A model generated the notes under the pieces. That model was not told the origin of the DNA. It was given only the letters and a program-made list of their open reading frames with translations, and searched no databases. From positions 73,093,309 to 73,157,308 of the forward strand of contig CM067344.1 in the NCBI GenBank assembly GCA_034190875.2: DNA of 64,000 nucleotides, given 5' to 3'. Every line of letters starts with the position of its first letter. The stretch's first letter is position 1. The DNA is from Urechis unicinctus (lineage: Eukaryota; Annelida; Polychaeta; Xenopneusta; Urechidae). Position numbers and translations under genes: made by a program. This document shows, in pieces, positions 40,481 to 53,004 of the stretch.

Positions 40481-43400
40481 ATACTACACGTTGTGTTGTG
40501 CTGCTCAAAATAGTCTTGGGTTATTTGTTTATGCTATTTTGGATACTGTGATCGGCAAAGCACTCCTCAAACATTGTCGTTATTAGCCTCATTTACAGCT
40601 ACTTGTCTGACCTACAGTTGCACTAGGGCACTATTTAGATTGAGATTCCAACTGAGGCGAAGTCACGGATAATCTGCGTTCGCGGCGTTTATTGAACTGA
40701 GATTTAATTAAACGTTGTAGCTCACTCTCAATCTACATCAACTAAAATATAATGTGGCATAGCTTATTATTATTCACAAGTGTATTTGAATTTATTATAA
40801 GTAGCTAGGCACTGTTTTATTACATTTTGTGTATAGAAGCAGTTACACATAGCTTACAATATGGTAAAATCTGCCCTGCCGAAACAACTATAGGCTGCAA
40901 ATAATCTGTGTCATCCTATGTCTTTTCATCAATAACATCAATCAAATGGCGACACTAATACTAGGCCGGTAAGGCCATTTGCATTTATTTAAATCTACAT
41001 CCTCTATGCCTATGGTTGCATTCCAAGCGTCATCTCAAATAAGCTCAAAGCGTTTTTTCAGGTCTTCCTGCTTACAATGGTAACCTAGGCTAACCAAAAC
41101 GTGAACACCATTAAAATCCGACAAGACAGCGCAGTAAAACCCAGGATCTTATTTCCGCCCGCTACTTACATTATAAAATGATATCCATGCATCAGATGGT
41201 AAAATTTAGCTATTAGGAAAATACATATAGTGTACATAAAATAGTGAATCAATGAGCAGGAAATATGTATCATCGCCTTGCTGCCAACATTATGATAATA
41301 ACCCAAGCGTATGAGGAGCGTGCATCAGTAAGAAATTGGTGTTAGATATCGCTTTGTCACTTACCATACAAAACAGTCTTGAAACATGTCATATAAATAT
41401 GCAAGACTCACAGTAGATATTCGATGTAGTTGTACAAACGGCGTAAATCAGGGTATGGTGCTACTCACCCATCTGCCGAACACTTAAGTTGCAAGTCATA
41501 TTGGTTATATATGTTGTTGTTATACAACTCCCATTTGTCTCCGTTTGTTAATGTATCATAACTACATTGTATGAATATACACACTGTTACTACTCTACAT
41601 AATGTAAATGAAAACGATTAATTGTTTCATATACGTATTCGTATTCTTAGAAAACTGCATACCTTTGCGGTGCATGATCTCATTTCAGCAGGCGGCTTTA
41701 GAAAACTCTAGGCGTGTTTTTATGTAACTTCTTATTTCCTCTAAAGCAGAAAACCCATTTACACAGGCCGGTTCCCATACGCAAATACAATGTTTCATAA
41801 TGCCCTGTTTTGCAGAATAGCATCCAAGGGCATAGAACCATTACGCGAACGGACGATATGGGTTTTAGTACTTTGCAGCCACGAAATGAATACTAACTGT
41901 TCAAAACAGTTAATTTATGAAAGTAATTTGCTTTTCAAATGTAGACGTAGCACATATGACCACCTAGATAAGGCTTTGCAATGAATATAATAACCTTTGT
42001 CCTACGAAATATCTGTCAAAACATTATGTGAAGATAGGTAAGTATATACAGTATTAAAACGATTGTTAATGTGTACAAAGTATCATTTAAGATTCTAGTA
42101 TATGACGATGCCGCTACTCTCAGTGGTTAGGTTGTGGGATATAGGACGGCAAATATTCTTCATACGCGCAGAACGATGACGATGAAGCTGCTCGTCCCCT
42201 AAAATACAATCTCTACGCCAATAGAACTGAAACCTAAGCTAAGAGGGATGACTCGCTCCCCCAGGTAACAAAATATGAGAACACGCCACATTTGAGCATC
42301 GCATTGCTTGTCAGAGAATATATCTTAAAATCACCTGGAATATTCTGATCCATTCAAGAACGCAGTCCCCTCGACCCCTTATCTTTAATAGGAGTACATT
42401 TCCGTTTGGTCAATTCTTGAGGCGTTTGATAAACAGTCCCATGTGTATTTTGTTTGTTTTTAAGGCAACGTTATTTAACGATGGGCAAGCTGTTGAATCA
42501 TTAATATACACACCGCATAACTAGCCATACACTTTATCTATGCATACTTACTGGGTTGTGTCATTAATGCCGTCTGAGAAGCGATAGAGAGGACTGATTG
42601 CGCCATCATGCTCCTATGCGCACATTGATTAACTATCCTGCTACCAGCCCTCCATATAAACCTTAGGTGGATGATAAATACAGGCTGATACAGACAAGGA
42701 GCTATCAAAACGATGTAGTTCGACGTGAGGTGACACCAACCCTGTTGATTGATTGCCATTTGGTCAAAGCAATCTATTATCCTCAGATCATCAGTTGAGA
42801 AAATGCATCGAAAGTAGTATTGTAAAATTCTGATCGCACAATCATCCAATCCGATAACTTGATCGAATGAAAGACGCGTAGTTTAGTAAATACGATTGAA
42901 ATGGAACGGCCAAACTGATAAATAATTTCAAGGCAGGACACGTAAATTTTCAAAGTTGTAAATTCATAAAGTGTTAATTGGGTCAGATTTTGATATTAAT
43001 TACCAAGTGCATTATCATACATGCGATGTTTGCCGTTGGTAGTTGTGCTCCGACGTGACGGAAGCATCACAAATACGTCAATGTGGCGATGGGAGTTATT
43101 GTTGAGAGGTAAATATAGCAAATTAAGTATCATAAAAGTAAGGTACTTATGCAACGAGGATTAATAAAGGTTGTCTGAGTAATCGTATACACTTTTGAAA
43201 CCGTGGGTGAATGCATTGTACTCATACACAATGTAACTTTGTCCTTTCCTTGGTAACAAAATGACTCAAATAATGACGAATCACTACCTACTTTTTCATT
43301 GTGGCATGTTTTAACACTGACATAAATATGATTACCCGGCGGTTATGTTTTATGATCAAGATATTTCCTGCCCTTTGTGGATGGTGATCCCTCAGCTGAA

Positions 43401-44133
43401 AGCGAACATAATGTTTGTCTCGCTTCTAGTGAAAAACTATCACCCATCAATAACCTGTGCAAAATCAAGTATTGCTTTGCCTGTCGGATTGTGTCATTTA
43501 CGACAAAACCCAATGTAAAGCGGAAGGATTTTTAGTTACAGAGGACCCCAACCAGCGGTGTAGCTCGTCCGCGTAGCGTGCTTAACTACCTTTATGCAAC
43601 CGCTTCAGTGCTAATTTACTAATATCTATTTATTATGAGATTGTCAAAATATCAATGCATGAAAAAGTGTACCTTGCATTAATATAAAACTTGCAATACT
43701 GCAATGGCTTACATTTATTTCAGGGTTAATTATGGACTCCGACGTAGTGACACAGCAGCCGTGGTATTAGCAAATCAATCATTCATACTTTTCACTCTAC
43801 CATATTCATAAAAAAGAAAGTTAATAAAGGACGCACCTCGGAAGATGCCTCGTTGCACGTCCTGCCTAAATGAATAAGGCATGACTCGGCCGGACAGAGT
43901 GAGGGAGCGGATGTGCAATATGAACTGATGCAGATGAGCATAATATATCGTCTGAAATATTCCGAGTGTCTCTCTATGCTGGCTTGTAACGCTTCTCATT
44001 TTATGTAATGCATCATGAATAAAATGGTTATTTTGTTTATTTGACTTACTAGGAAGGCAGCTTCAAAGTATATACGACTAGTCTGCTAAGATGCAATGCA
44101 TTTTCCAGTGCAACCTGACTTGCATACAGTTAT

Positions 44134-44177
44134 AACCCTTACACACGACCGAGATATCTCGGTCGTGTGTTAGGGTT
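44134..44177. repeat. 44-bp near-perfect palindrome at LINE 5' border
   Basis: Arms of 22 bases meet at GAGAT/ATCTC. The left arm reads AACCCTTACACACGACCG and continues into the centre; the right arm is its reverse complement with a single mismatch (TTAGGGTT against AAGGGTT). It sits immediately left of the first sequence that I assign to the LINE 5' untranslated region. Confidence 0.9.
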
Positions 44178-45681
44178 AGAGTCGACTTCCGGCAAAATGG
44201 CGGAATTTTGAATTGTTTTCAAGCTCGAGAAAAACAGTAAAGGGAACGATATTTGGCTCGCTAACTGTTATTTATACTACGATTATCCCTGTGACTACCC
44301 AGGGTGAGCGATAATACATTAAAATGGAAGAGCAAACCGCGGGAATATCACACTCGGATTCGAACGAAAATGAAAACTCGCAGGATAATTCCAGCAACAC
44401 TGTGAATCTGAACCTGAAAATAAAACACTCCCAGAGTGTAACAGTGCTTACGTTTGTCTCCGAGCAGGTGTACAATGAGTTCAAAACTGCTGCTGACAAC
44501 TTCTTCTCTACTGCGCCAGATGTGGAAGAAGCAAATCTCGACAATGGAGACACACGCTACAGAGTCAACACAAAGGACAGTAGCTACACCATCTATTTCC
44601 ACATCAGTAACAAGGAAATTACGGTCAGTGGAATAAACCAACTTGACTTTATTAACAAGGATCGACCCATCTTAGTGAAAAGACTGGAGAAAAATGCAAC
44701 TGTAACTGTGTCACCAAAGCAGTACTCTGCTTTGCAAAGAACAACTGGGTACACTACAAATGTGAGAACCTCACAACACAAGAGATAAACCTAATTAATA
44801 AACCCACTTACGGTTTGTACAAATGCAAGGCTTGCAGTGACGAGTCGCATTATTATAATGGAGATACCTCTGCTTATGATAACACAGCGAACATGGACAC
44901 CTCAGAACCACTTGCTGTATCACAAGGATCGCCTGTGAGTCCCAGTTCTGCTCCAATCTCACCCATTCTTTCCCACTCGCCCACTATAACGACACCCCCG
45001 TCACCGACAACACCCATGCTGTGTACTACAAGCTACTCATCCAACAAGCTGCACAATGAGTCAACAGCCATCCAGCATACCAGCTGCTCTGGTTACCACA
45101 TCAGCCTCCCTCTCACATTCTGAGTTACCTCCACGCACCACTACAGGTGACTCCGCGATACCAGAACTCAACCAGAATCAAAAATGACAGCACAGGAGGT
45201 GTCACCATAACAGAAAATGCCTTCAAAGCAATTGAAAGCCACATAATAGAGCTAAAAATGACTATGATCCGACTTGAAGATAAAATCAACAATGAGCTGT
45301 TCTCCCTGAACAATCAAAAGAGAGGAGTGTCCATTACAGCCACTACCCAGACTGACAATACTTTGTATCCAGAAAGCTCAGACACTAGAAATCAAACACC
45401 AAACCAGAGTGATACCTCTACCCAAACAACCCCGACCGCAGCAATATATGATACCTCTACACAAACAACCATGACTGTTTGGAAAATATATCACTTGGTG
45501 ACAATGTGGCTTCTATTCTCACAAATATGCAAAGTAGCATTGACAAAATTGAGGACAAAATCCAAGCGCAACCTCAACTAGAATCAATAAACAACCGCAC
45601 CCAGCAACGTAGCTACTCTGCCGCTGCCTCCTCCCCATGGACAGTGACCAGCAAGCCAACACCTCAAAACAGTACCCACTT

Positions 45682-46077
45682 GTTTAAGGAAAGAGATGAT
45701 CCACTATCTAATCTCTACTTGACCCCACTGATAGTTTTTGACAGGTGGTACAACAGTGCAGAGCAAGCCTACCAGCATAAACACGCTGAGTACCTTAGTA
45801 ACAAGGACACTGGAACTAAAATCATGAGGTGCAAAAACCCAAAAGATATCATGAAAATAGGCAAGACACTGAAATCAACCCCCGAATGGAATGCTGATAA
45901 GGAAAGCTTTATGACTGAAATTCTTTCTGCTAAGCTGCTGCAATGTGCAGCTTACAAACGCCGTCTTGCTGAGTCTGACAATATGTCTTTAAAGGAAGAT
46001 ACATTGCATCCATTCTGGGGAGGGAAAGCTGGGATGAACAAGCTGGGAATCATCCACATGAAACTCCGACACCAATG
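45682..46077 (+). other. NADAR (YbiA/DUF1768-type N-glycosidase) domain in ORF1
   Basis: About 130 uninterrupted codons match the NADAR pattern from start to end: FKERDDPLSNLY, then FDRWYNSAEQAYQHKHAEY, IMRCKNPKDIMKIGKTL, W-N-A-D-K-E-SFMTEILSAKLLQ, LAESDNMSLKEDTLHPFWGG and GMNKLGIIHMKLRHQ. The family hallmarks LSNFY, S-x-EHAYQ-x-K, a late E-x-T-x-D-x-x-WG and G-x-N-x-LG are all recognisable, including the Glu of the AEQAYQ helix. NADAR enzymes cleave N-glycosidic bonds, as in riboflavin intermediates, and some remove ADP-ribose from guanine in DNA (family knowledge). The role in a LINE is unknown. The domain has no stop in it, although its neighbours do. Confidence 0.85.
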
Positions 46078-46161
46078 CCAACATCTAAGTCAAGATAATG
46101 GAACGACAACATTTCTACCCACCAAAACAACTTCAGAGAGGGCCAACCCCAAACGCCAAAA

Positions 46162-46664
46162 CACCTGATCCTAGGGGACTCAAATACAAGACCACTTACT
46201 CCGTCCAAAATGACAAAACGATGCACTATAACTATTAAGTCAACAACGACAGTGAATGAAGCCAGACAAGCAGCTGAGTCGCTTCAGCCAAAGGGGCAGA
46301 CAGTTGCCCTGCATGTAGGGACAAACGACTTATGAGACAAAACTGCCACATATGTAGCCAGCCAATTAACTACCCTCACCAAGCTACTGATAAGACACAA
46401 CAACAAAGTTATAATATCCAAGTTGCTTCCTCGTACTGGACTATCCATTCATGGCAAAGTACGCGAAGTAAATCAAACCCTACAACAAGCTTTCCGACAT
46501 ACCCCAGAGGTCAGATTTACCTCGACTGAACAGTTCCTGTACAATGAGAGGCCAAATTCCCTCTTGTTCAGGAATGGCAGGGGGCTACCACTCATCCACA
46601 TCAACCCCAAGGGAATTGCTGTACTGCGTTCACAGATACAGAAAGTCATAAAAGATCTGATGTA
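46162..46664 (+). other. SGNH/GDSL esterase domain in ORF1
   Basis: One frame carries HLILGDSNTRPL (block I, catalytic-type Ser in GDSN), then VALHVGTNDL (block III GTND), KVIISKLLPRTG, NQTLQQAF, LYNERPNSLLFRNGRGLP and LIHINPKGIAVLRSQI with the late His. It ends at TAA-type DLM-stop at 46664. One TGA follows GTNDL at 46333. Esterase domains of this fold are described in ORF1 of CR1-like LINEs (family knowledge); the known proposal is a lipid- or membrane-related function in retrotransposition. Confidence 0.8.
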
Positions 46665-46957
46665 AGTCTCTAACTCTTGAAAGGTGTCTTCTAAAAATGT
46701 TTTCATTTAATTTTGTTTGTATATGAAATACTCAATACCAATTGCTAATGTCTACAATAGCCAAAATCTGTTAACGCAAGCAGAAACCCATGTGTATGCA
46801 TGCACACATGTGTTTAAATATATAAATGCATGTGTGTTGAATATATGTCTGTAACAGACGCACTAACATGGCAATTATAGAAAACGTTGCCTAAATTTGT
46901 GTAATAATGGATTCGTTTGATGTTTTTCTCTTGCATTCTAATTCTAATTGATACTTG
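46665..46957. other. LINE inter-ORF spacer
   Basis: About 290 bases between the end of ORF1 and the first ATG of ORF2. It is AT-rich, with alternating purine-pyrimidine ATGCATG and ACACATGTG stretches near 46795-46840. No coding signal. Confidence 0.6.
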
Positions 46958-49900
46958 ATGACTCCTGTTCAAACTGGTCATGTAAATAGCTCATTGAAAA
47001 TTGGAACCTGGAATATCCAGGGTCTCATCTCTAAGGATGTGGATAAAACGCTTGACTTGACGTTTAAACGAGATATTTTGATATTGTAGGTTTGCTTGAA
47101 ACACACACAGTCGAAGGTCTGGGTGACAATATGCACTTTGATGGCTACAAAACTGTAAGTTATCATAGACCTAAGCACACCAAAACTACTCGTGGCTCAG
47201 GAGGTATCACTGTATTGGTTGATAAAAATATAGCCCAAGGAATAACATTCAAACCCTCACTAAATAAAGACTATGTATGGCTCCAACTAGATAAAAAATT
47301 ATTTGATCTTCACAATCATATCTATGTGTGCATAGCTTACATACCTCCCCCGGACTCTTCATACTCAAAACGTATCCAAATCAATCTCCTTGACCAAATC
47401 GAAACCGATATATTCAACTACAAAAACACTAGCCAAATAATTCGTCTTGGAGATCTCAATGCTAGAATAGGTACATGTAAAGACTTCATTGTCAATGATA
47501 ATGACAAACACCTACCGTTAGACAGCTACAATCTTGACTCACCTGAAATGGCAAGGATTAGCCAAGACAATGTAGTTGACAAAAGGGGCAAACATTTGCT
47601 AGAAATCTGCATAGGAGCACAGATGAGGCTCCTAAATGGCAGAAAACTTGGGGACACACTTGGCTACTTCACAAGCCATCAAATATAATGGGCATGCTGT
47701 TGTAGATTATGCCATGTGCAGTGAATCACTCATTGATAAAATACCTTACTTTAAAGTCTGAGAAATCAGACGAGACTTTTTCTTAACTCTAAAGAAATAT
47801 AGAAAAGAACGTAAATATGCCAAAAGCTGCTTCATAAATAAACAGATTACAAAACTAAACTCTCTGGAAAGAGATAACCCCTAAAAAAAGTTTTGGCAAC
47901 TACTGCAAGATATAAAGTCAGGCCCCAATAATGCTAATTGTGGAAACAACATCGAGCCTGGCACATGGTTTGACCACCTCACTAAACTCAATAAAGATAA
48001 TAGTGATGAATGTACAGAAATCAACAAAGACATAAACAGACTCCTCTCTTCGAAATCATTTACCACCCTTGATTATAGCCTGAAAAGCAAAGAAGTACTA
48101 CAAGCTATCAATAAACTTAAAAACAACAAAAGTCCAGGCCTTGATTCCATATCAAATGAAATGATAAAATGTTCAACCAAAGAAATGCTCCCTTGCCTAC
48201 TCGGCCTTGTCAATAAAATTTATGTTATGGGAATACACACATTCACAAAAAAGGATGTATCAATGGTCCCCAAAACTATAGGGGCATTACAATAACCAGT
48301 GCACTTGGAAAGCTTTTTAACTAGGTTATGGGCCAAAGACTTCAAGACTATCTTGAAGAAAACTCATGTATCTCAAATCTTCAAACTGGTTTTCAAAAGG
48401 CTCAAGTACATCTGACCACATTTTCACCCTCAAAACTCTAATTGATAAATAAACACACTCGAAAGAACAGAGATTATATGCCTGTTTCATTGACTTCAAG
48501 CAGGCATTTGACAGAGTATGACACACAGGTCTTCTTCTAAAACTAGCAAAAATAGGTGTCAACAATTATCTCTATAGCTACATCAAAAGCATGAATGCCA
48601 CAACCATACTTTGTGCCAAAGTGAAAGAAAACAAACTCACAGAGTTCTTCCCATCAGACATAGGAGACTGAGACAAGGTGACAACCTCAGCCCCATTCTC
48701 TTTAATGTTTTTATTAATGACCTGACTGATGACCTACACAAAACCATTAACACTGATGCAGTAAAACTTGGGAATGAACAACTAAACTGTCTATTATACG
48801 CAGATGATGTGGTTTTGTTATCTACTAGTCCATCAGGCCTTCAGAATTGCATTAATGCAGTCAAGACTTTTTAAGACAAATGGAGACTAACTGTCAATCT
48901 TAGCAAGACCAAGACTCTTATTTTCAACAAAAAAGGGAAGTTCATTGCTCATAATTTCCTGTTTGGGAGCCACAAAATTGAATGTACAGATAGTTATCCC
49001 TACCTGGGTATTAATTTTACATCATCTGGTTCACTAAAGGACTCCATGGATGCACTCTTCCAAAAAGGGTTAAAACTTAACAAACTCATTGACCACAATT
49101 ACAACATAAATACAGTTCTACATGTCTTTGATCACACGGTTAAGCCAGTCATATTGTGTGCCTCTGAGGTGTGGGGTGCAGAGATAAGAACTAGTTTTTT
49201 AAAGGATGGTCAAATATGTGAAAAGAACCTTGAAAACAATCTGATATCTCAGTTACAGCTCAAATTCTATCGAAGACTGCTGAATGTAAAGAGACATACA
49301 CCAATACTAGGTATTAGAGGGGAATTGGGTAGGCATCCAATTATATTTACAGCCATACTGAATTCAATCAAGTACTACTACACTATAACAACCAAACCTG
49401 GCAACAAACTGGTAAAAGAAGCACTCACTGAGAACTTCAAGTTGCATGACAAGAAACATAATGTATGGTATTCCAAGCTACTTCATATCTTCGACAATCT
49501 GAACATCAGTAACAACCCTATTCCTGCCAGCAAAATAAAACAATCTATAAAGAAAACTCACCAAAAAATTAAAATTATGTTTGAACAATATTGGCATCAG
49601 GGAATAAATAGTCCAATTAGTTTGTCCAGAAATAACGGTGGAAACAAACTAAGAACTTGCAAAAACCTTAAACAAAACTTTGAAGTAGAGAAACATCTAA
49701 CTAACACTGACGACAAGAAACACATTAATGCTATCTCACAATTTCGTCTAAGCTCCCACTCCCTGGACAATGAATCAAAACGAGGAACAATTAAAGACCC
49801 CAATAATAGAATATGCCAATTCTGTACAGCACAAGCCATTGCAAATGAGGAACACTTTTTGCTCAAATGTCCCCTGTACCACACAGAAAGACAAAAACTG

Positions 49901-49963
49901 AAGGACACAATTTTCAAGAACCCCAATATATATGTTTATTTCGTACTCAAGGTACCTGCATAA
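46958..49963 (+). pseudogene. LINE ORF2, 5' part: APE endonuclease and reverse transcriptase
   Basis: Starts at ATG 46958 (MTPVQTGHVNSSLKIGTWN). APE endonuclease pieces: IGTWNIQGL (47001), VGLLETHT after a frameshift near 47080, GSGGITVLVDK (47197), VCIAYIPPPDSS and GDLNARIG (about 47448-47471). A frameshift at 47683 follows, then NGHAVVDYAMCSES. The linker and early RT are riddled with stops (47760-48670) but keep NNKSPGLDSISNEMIKCS and YACFIDFKQAFDRV. The core RT has RQGDNLSPILFNVFINDL (48674) and LLYADDVVLL (48793-48822), whose Asp pair is intact. A C-terminal finger CQFCTAQAIANEEHFLLKC is at 49816-49872. The last certain ORF2 sequence is ERQKLKDTIFKN near 49920, where the second LINE begins. 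Confidence 0.8.
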
Positions 49964-50028
49964 ACAATAATTGTGATATATAAATTTAAACTATAGTGCT
50001 ACATTCAACGGAAAAAGAGATAAAACCT

Positions 50029-52989
50029 TTACGATACTAAAATATCTTGTATCATCAAATAAATCATTTCATCGTCAAATTCATCAATCATAATTTCATT
50101 GTTTTTAACACAAAACAATGTATTTAAGATACAGACCAAAGCCTTCTGTTCATCTGCTAAAGACTCTTTCTTGATAATTTGTGTGATATTGAACCCCACC
50201 TCATTATGTACATTAATGTTATATATGTGTCTAAGGTAAGCAATATTGCGACCCAAAGGTGAAAGGGCATTAGAACAAGCATGTTTGATCACATACTTAA
50301 CTACTGCATTGTCGCTGTGATTCATTTGGACAATCATTTTCAGCGTTTTAATGCATAAGGAAACGCTAATGTGTAGTTGGCCACTTAATGGCCCCAGTAC
50401 CCAAGTATGCAAAGCAATTGGAAGGTTGAGTATTCGCCTAACAGCCTTATTATTTTTTTATAACCATCAGAATCAATGGTCCATAACTGGGAGCCATAAA
50501 AACTGCAGCAATAGGAATTGAATAATTTACACAATGTGTTTTTATGCAACTCTCCAAAGTTCCCCATCATTTTGTTAAAAGCAACATTAAACATAGAACA
50601 TTTTGATGTGCAATCACTATAATCATTCAACATGTTATCAATGACATTCCCCAAGTGTTTAATAGTTGTAGCCCATTCAATAGTAGAGCCATACAATATC
50701 ACCTTATCAAATTCATTTACTGCCCTGCCATATTTTATGCATTTTGTTTTCAAAGGATTAAAAACTACGTTATATTCATCAGCAAATCGTTCACATATTT
50801 TCAACATATTGTTCTGTGCAATGAGACTTGGACTGAGTAAGGTAATGTCATCAGCATAACCAAGCGCACCAACATATTTGCTGCCTATATGACAGCCTAG
50901 TCCAGACTTTTTTAACCTTTGTATCAGCTCGTCAATGTACACAGTAAATAATATCGATGATATGACACCACCGTGCTTAACACCGTTTGATACATGACAC
51001 TCTTTTGATAAGCATGCATTCCATTCAACAGATATAGTCTGTCTCGAATAGCTATCCATAAGAAACCTAACTATAAGCGGAGGCACTTCACGCTGCAATA
51101 GCAATTTGAATAATTTTCCATAATGTACCCTGTCAAAGGCTTTACTAGCATCTAACAGACAACTAAAAACATCACTATTTCTTTGTGTATAATAACTAAT
51201 TGTTTCTTTATATACAGTCGTGCAAAGGATTGTAGAATGTCCCTTTTTGAAGCCAAATTGAAGATCAGACGTACATAAAACATTGCCATACTGTTTTAAG
51301 AATTATCATATCTAAAACTTTGCAAATTGAACTACATAATGCAATCCCTCTGTAATTATCACTACAACTTAATGATGATCGCATAACTTTTGGTATCGAA
51401 ACAATGGTTGAATTTAATAAATTATCAGCTGTATGGCCATGTGAAATCATAGCATTGAATAGTTTACATAAGAGACCAGCAAGTTTGGGCGTCCCGTTAA
51501 TCAAATGGTCAGAATAAAGCTCACGATTGCCATCGCTTTTGTTACTCTTCAACTTTCCTATACATTCAGATAAAACAGAGGATGTAACAACATCATATCT
51601 TGCACTGTCATAACTAATTCCAGCATTAAACGCTTTCATCACATCACGCATTTCATTATCGTTTGTGGGAACACTATTGAATAACGTCGAGTATTTATCA
51701 AGAAAAAGGTTTGCAATAGGCACTGGGCCACTTGCATTATCTACCACAGTAGGTACACTCTTACAGATTGGATTGATCTTTTTTAGTTCACGCCAAAAGT
51801 CTGTATTACTACATGCGTTTTCAGCCAGTTTTGTCTTCTTTATATCGAACTCATTTCTTTTGGCTGCGCGTACGGCATAATGATATTTATGACGTGACTG
51901 CTTCATTATGTCATACACAGTGCCTTGGTTAGGTTTGCCACACTCGATCCAAATCCAATGCCAGAAAAGTGATCGTTCTTTCTCTGGTTTTACAATCTCT
52001 AACCATCCCGCAATTTTCCTTGAAACAGGCTTCTTTGACGGAATAGTTTCTTTACCAGCTTGAGTACAACAGCCAACAATTGATTTACAAAATGCATCAA
52101 TAGCGGTTTTGTGATTGCTATCACGGCACCGCTTATCGGTGCATTGAAACACAGCATGCGATACAAACACACCATCAAGCAAAATATCCAATTCATTCTT
52201 GTACCGATTAACATATACCTCTGTTGCCTGACTCCAAGAGAGCCGATCATCTGGCAAGAAACTCTGACTATCTGTAGACATAACGTTGTCAATATTTACA
52301 TCTATTGTGATGAATATAGCATTATGATTTGACGGGTTTGTTTGGTCACGAATAACATTACTGATTTAAAGCAAAATTAGTATATGTACAATTTTTGAGG
52401 AGTTTTTACTGTTCCAAGAAACCCTCAAACAATTTCTCTCCATAAAGTCATTCAAACAGCGAGTCTGTGCATTGGTTCTTTCAAACGATGTGTTTAAATC
52501 ACCACAAATTACAACCGAGGTACAACTAATCGAATTGACAACAGACTCAATTACATTAATAACCTCCTCATATTCGTTTGTTACTTTGTTTCTTGAATAA
52601 TTATCACAAGGCATATATACGCAAATCAATAGCACACTCCCCAAAAGAAGAATCATTAATCGTAATGCCACAAACGCGCCTGTGAGTATATCTATATGTG
52701 ACACATGCTTAGAAAGAGACTTTCGGTATAAAATTACAGTTCCACCATAAGGGCGCCCTACTAGAATGTCAGATGTTGAGTCCATACCAGACTTTCCAAC
52801 AAATTGATAATCCTTATGCACATTATTCAGCATCGAGACATTTTCTTTTAATAACCAAGTTTCTTGTAAACACATTATATCACAACTGTAACGGTTCAAA
52901 CAATCGCTAACATAGGGAGTACACCTCTTTATCCCTTCCACATTCAAAGAGCATATATTAAAACAATTGCTGTTTGGACTATTATCCAT
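50029..52989 (-). pseudogene. Nested LINE ORF2: APE endonuclease and reverse transcriptase
   Basis: ATG at 52989 (MDNSPNSNCFNICSLNVEG), end at 50029, about 987 codons. Endonuclease motifs: SLNVEG, MCLQETW, GRPYGGTVILY, ICVYMPCDN and VICGDLNTSF. A TAA lies at 52366. RT motifs: LKSNKSDGNRELYSDHLING, STIVSIPK, DNYRGIALCSSICKV, DLQFGFKKGHST, CLLDASKAFDRV, HGGVISSILFTVYIDEL and LGYADDITLLSP; the catalytic Asp pair is intact. The C-terminal part has RRILNLPIALHTWVLGPL. The only frame changes are in short A homopolymers near 51297 and 50456. With one stop and two single-base slips it is close to intact. Confidence 0.82.
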
Positions 52990-53004
52990 GAGTGAAATTA
53001 CCTA

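Larger units (their letters stand above)
44324..46664 (+). pseudogene. LINE ORF1: N-domain, PHD-like finger, NADAR, SGNH esterase
   Basis: Reconstructed as one broken ORF1. It starts at the ATG at 44324 (EEQTAGISHSDSNENEN) and runs about 122 codons including FHISNKEITVSGINQLDFIN. A frameshift in the A5 run 44690-44694 moves to a Cys-rich PHD-like finger at 44695-44840. This has CNCNC, LCFAKNNWVHYKCE and YKCKAC. A Ser/Thr/Pro linker follows, then coiled-coil-like segments (FKAIESHIIELKMTMIRLED near 45220; SSIDKIEDKIQAQ near 45535) and TSTQTT repeats. The NADAR domain is at 45682-46077 and the SGNH domain at 46162-46664, the latter with an in-frame TGA right after GTNDL at 46333. Frame changes also occur near 45110-45150, 45470 and 46100-46160. 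Domain order is direct observation; the joining into one protein is inference from related LINEs. Confidence 0.72.

Noticed and set aside
44170-44180. TTAGGGTTAG as a telomere remnant
   Set aside because: Less than two units and part of a palindrome; not evidence of an interstitial telomere.
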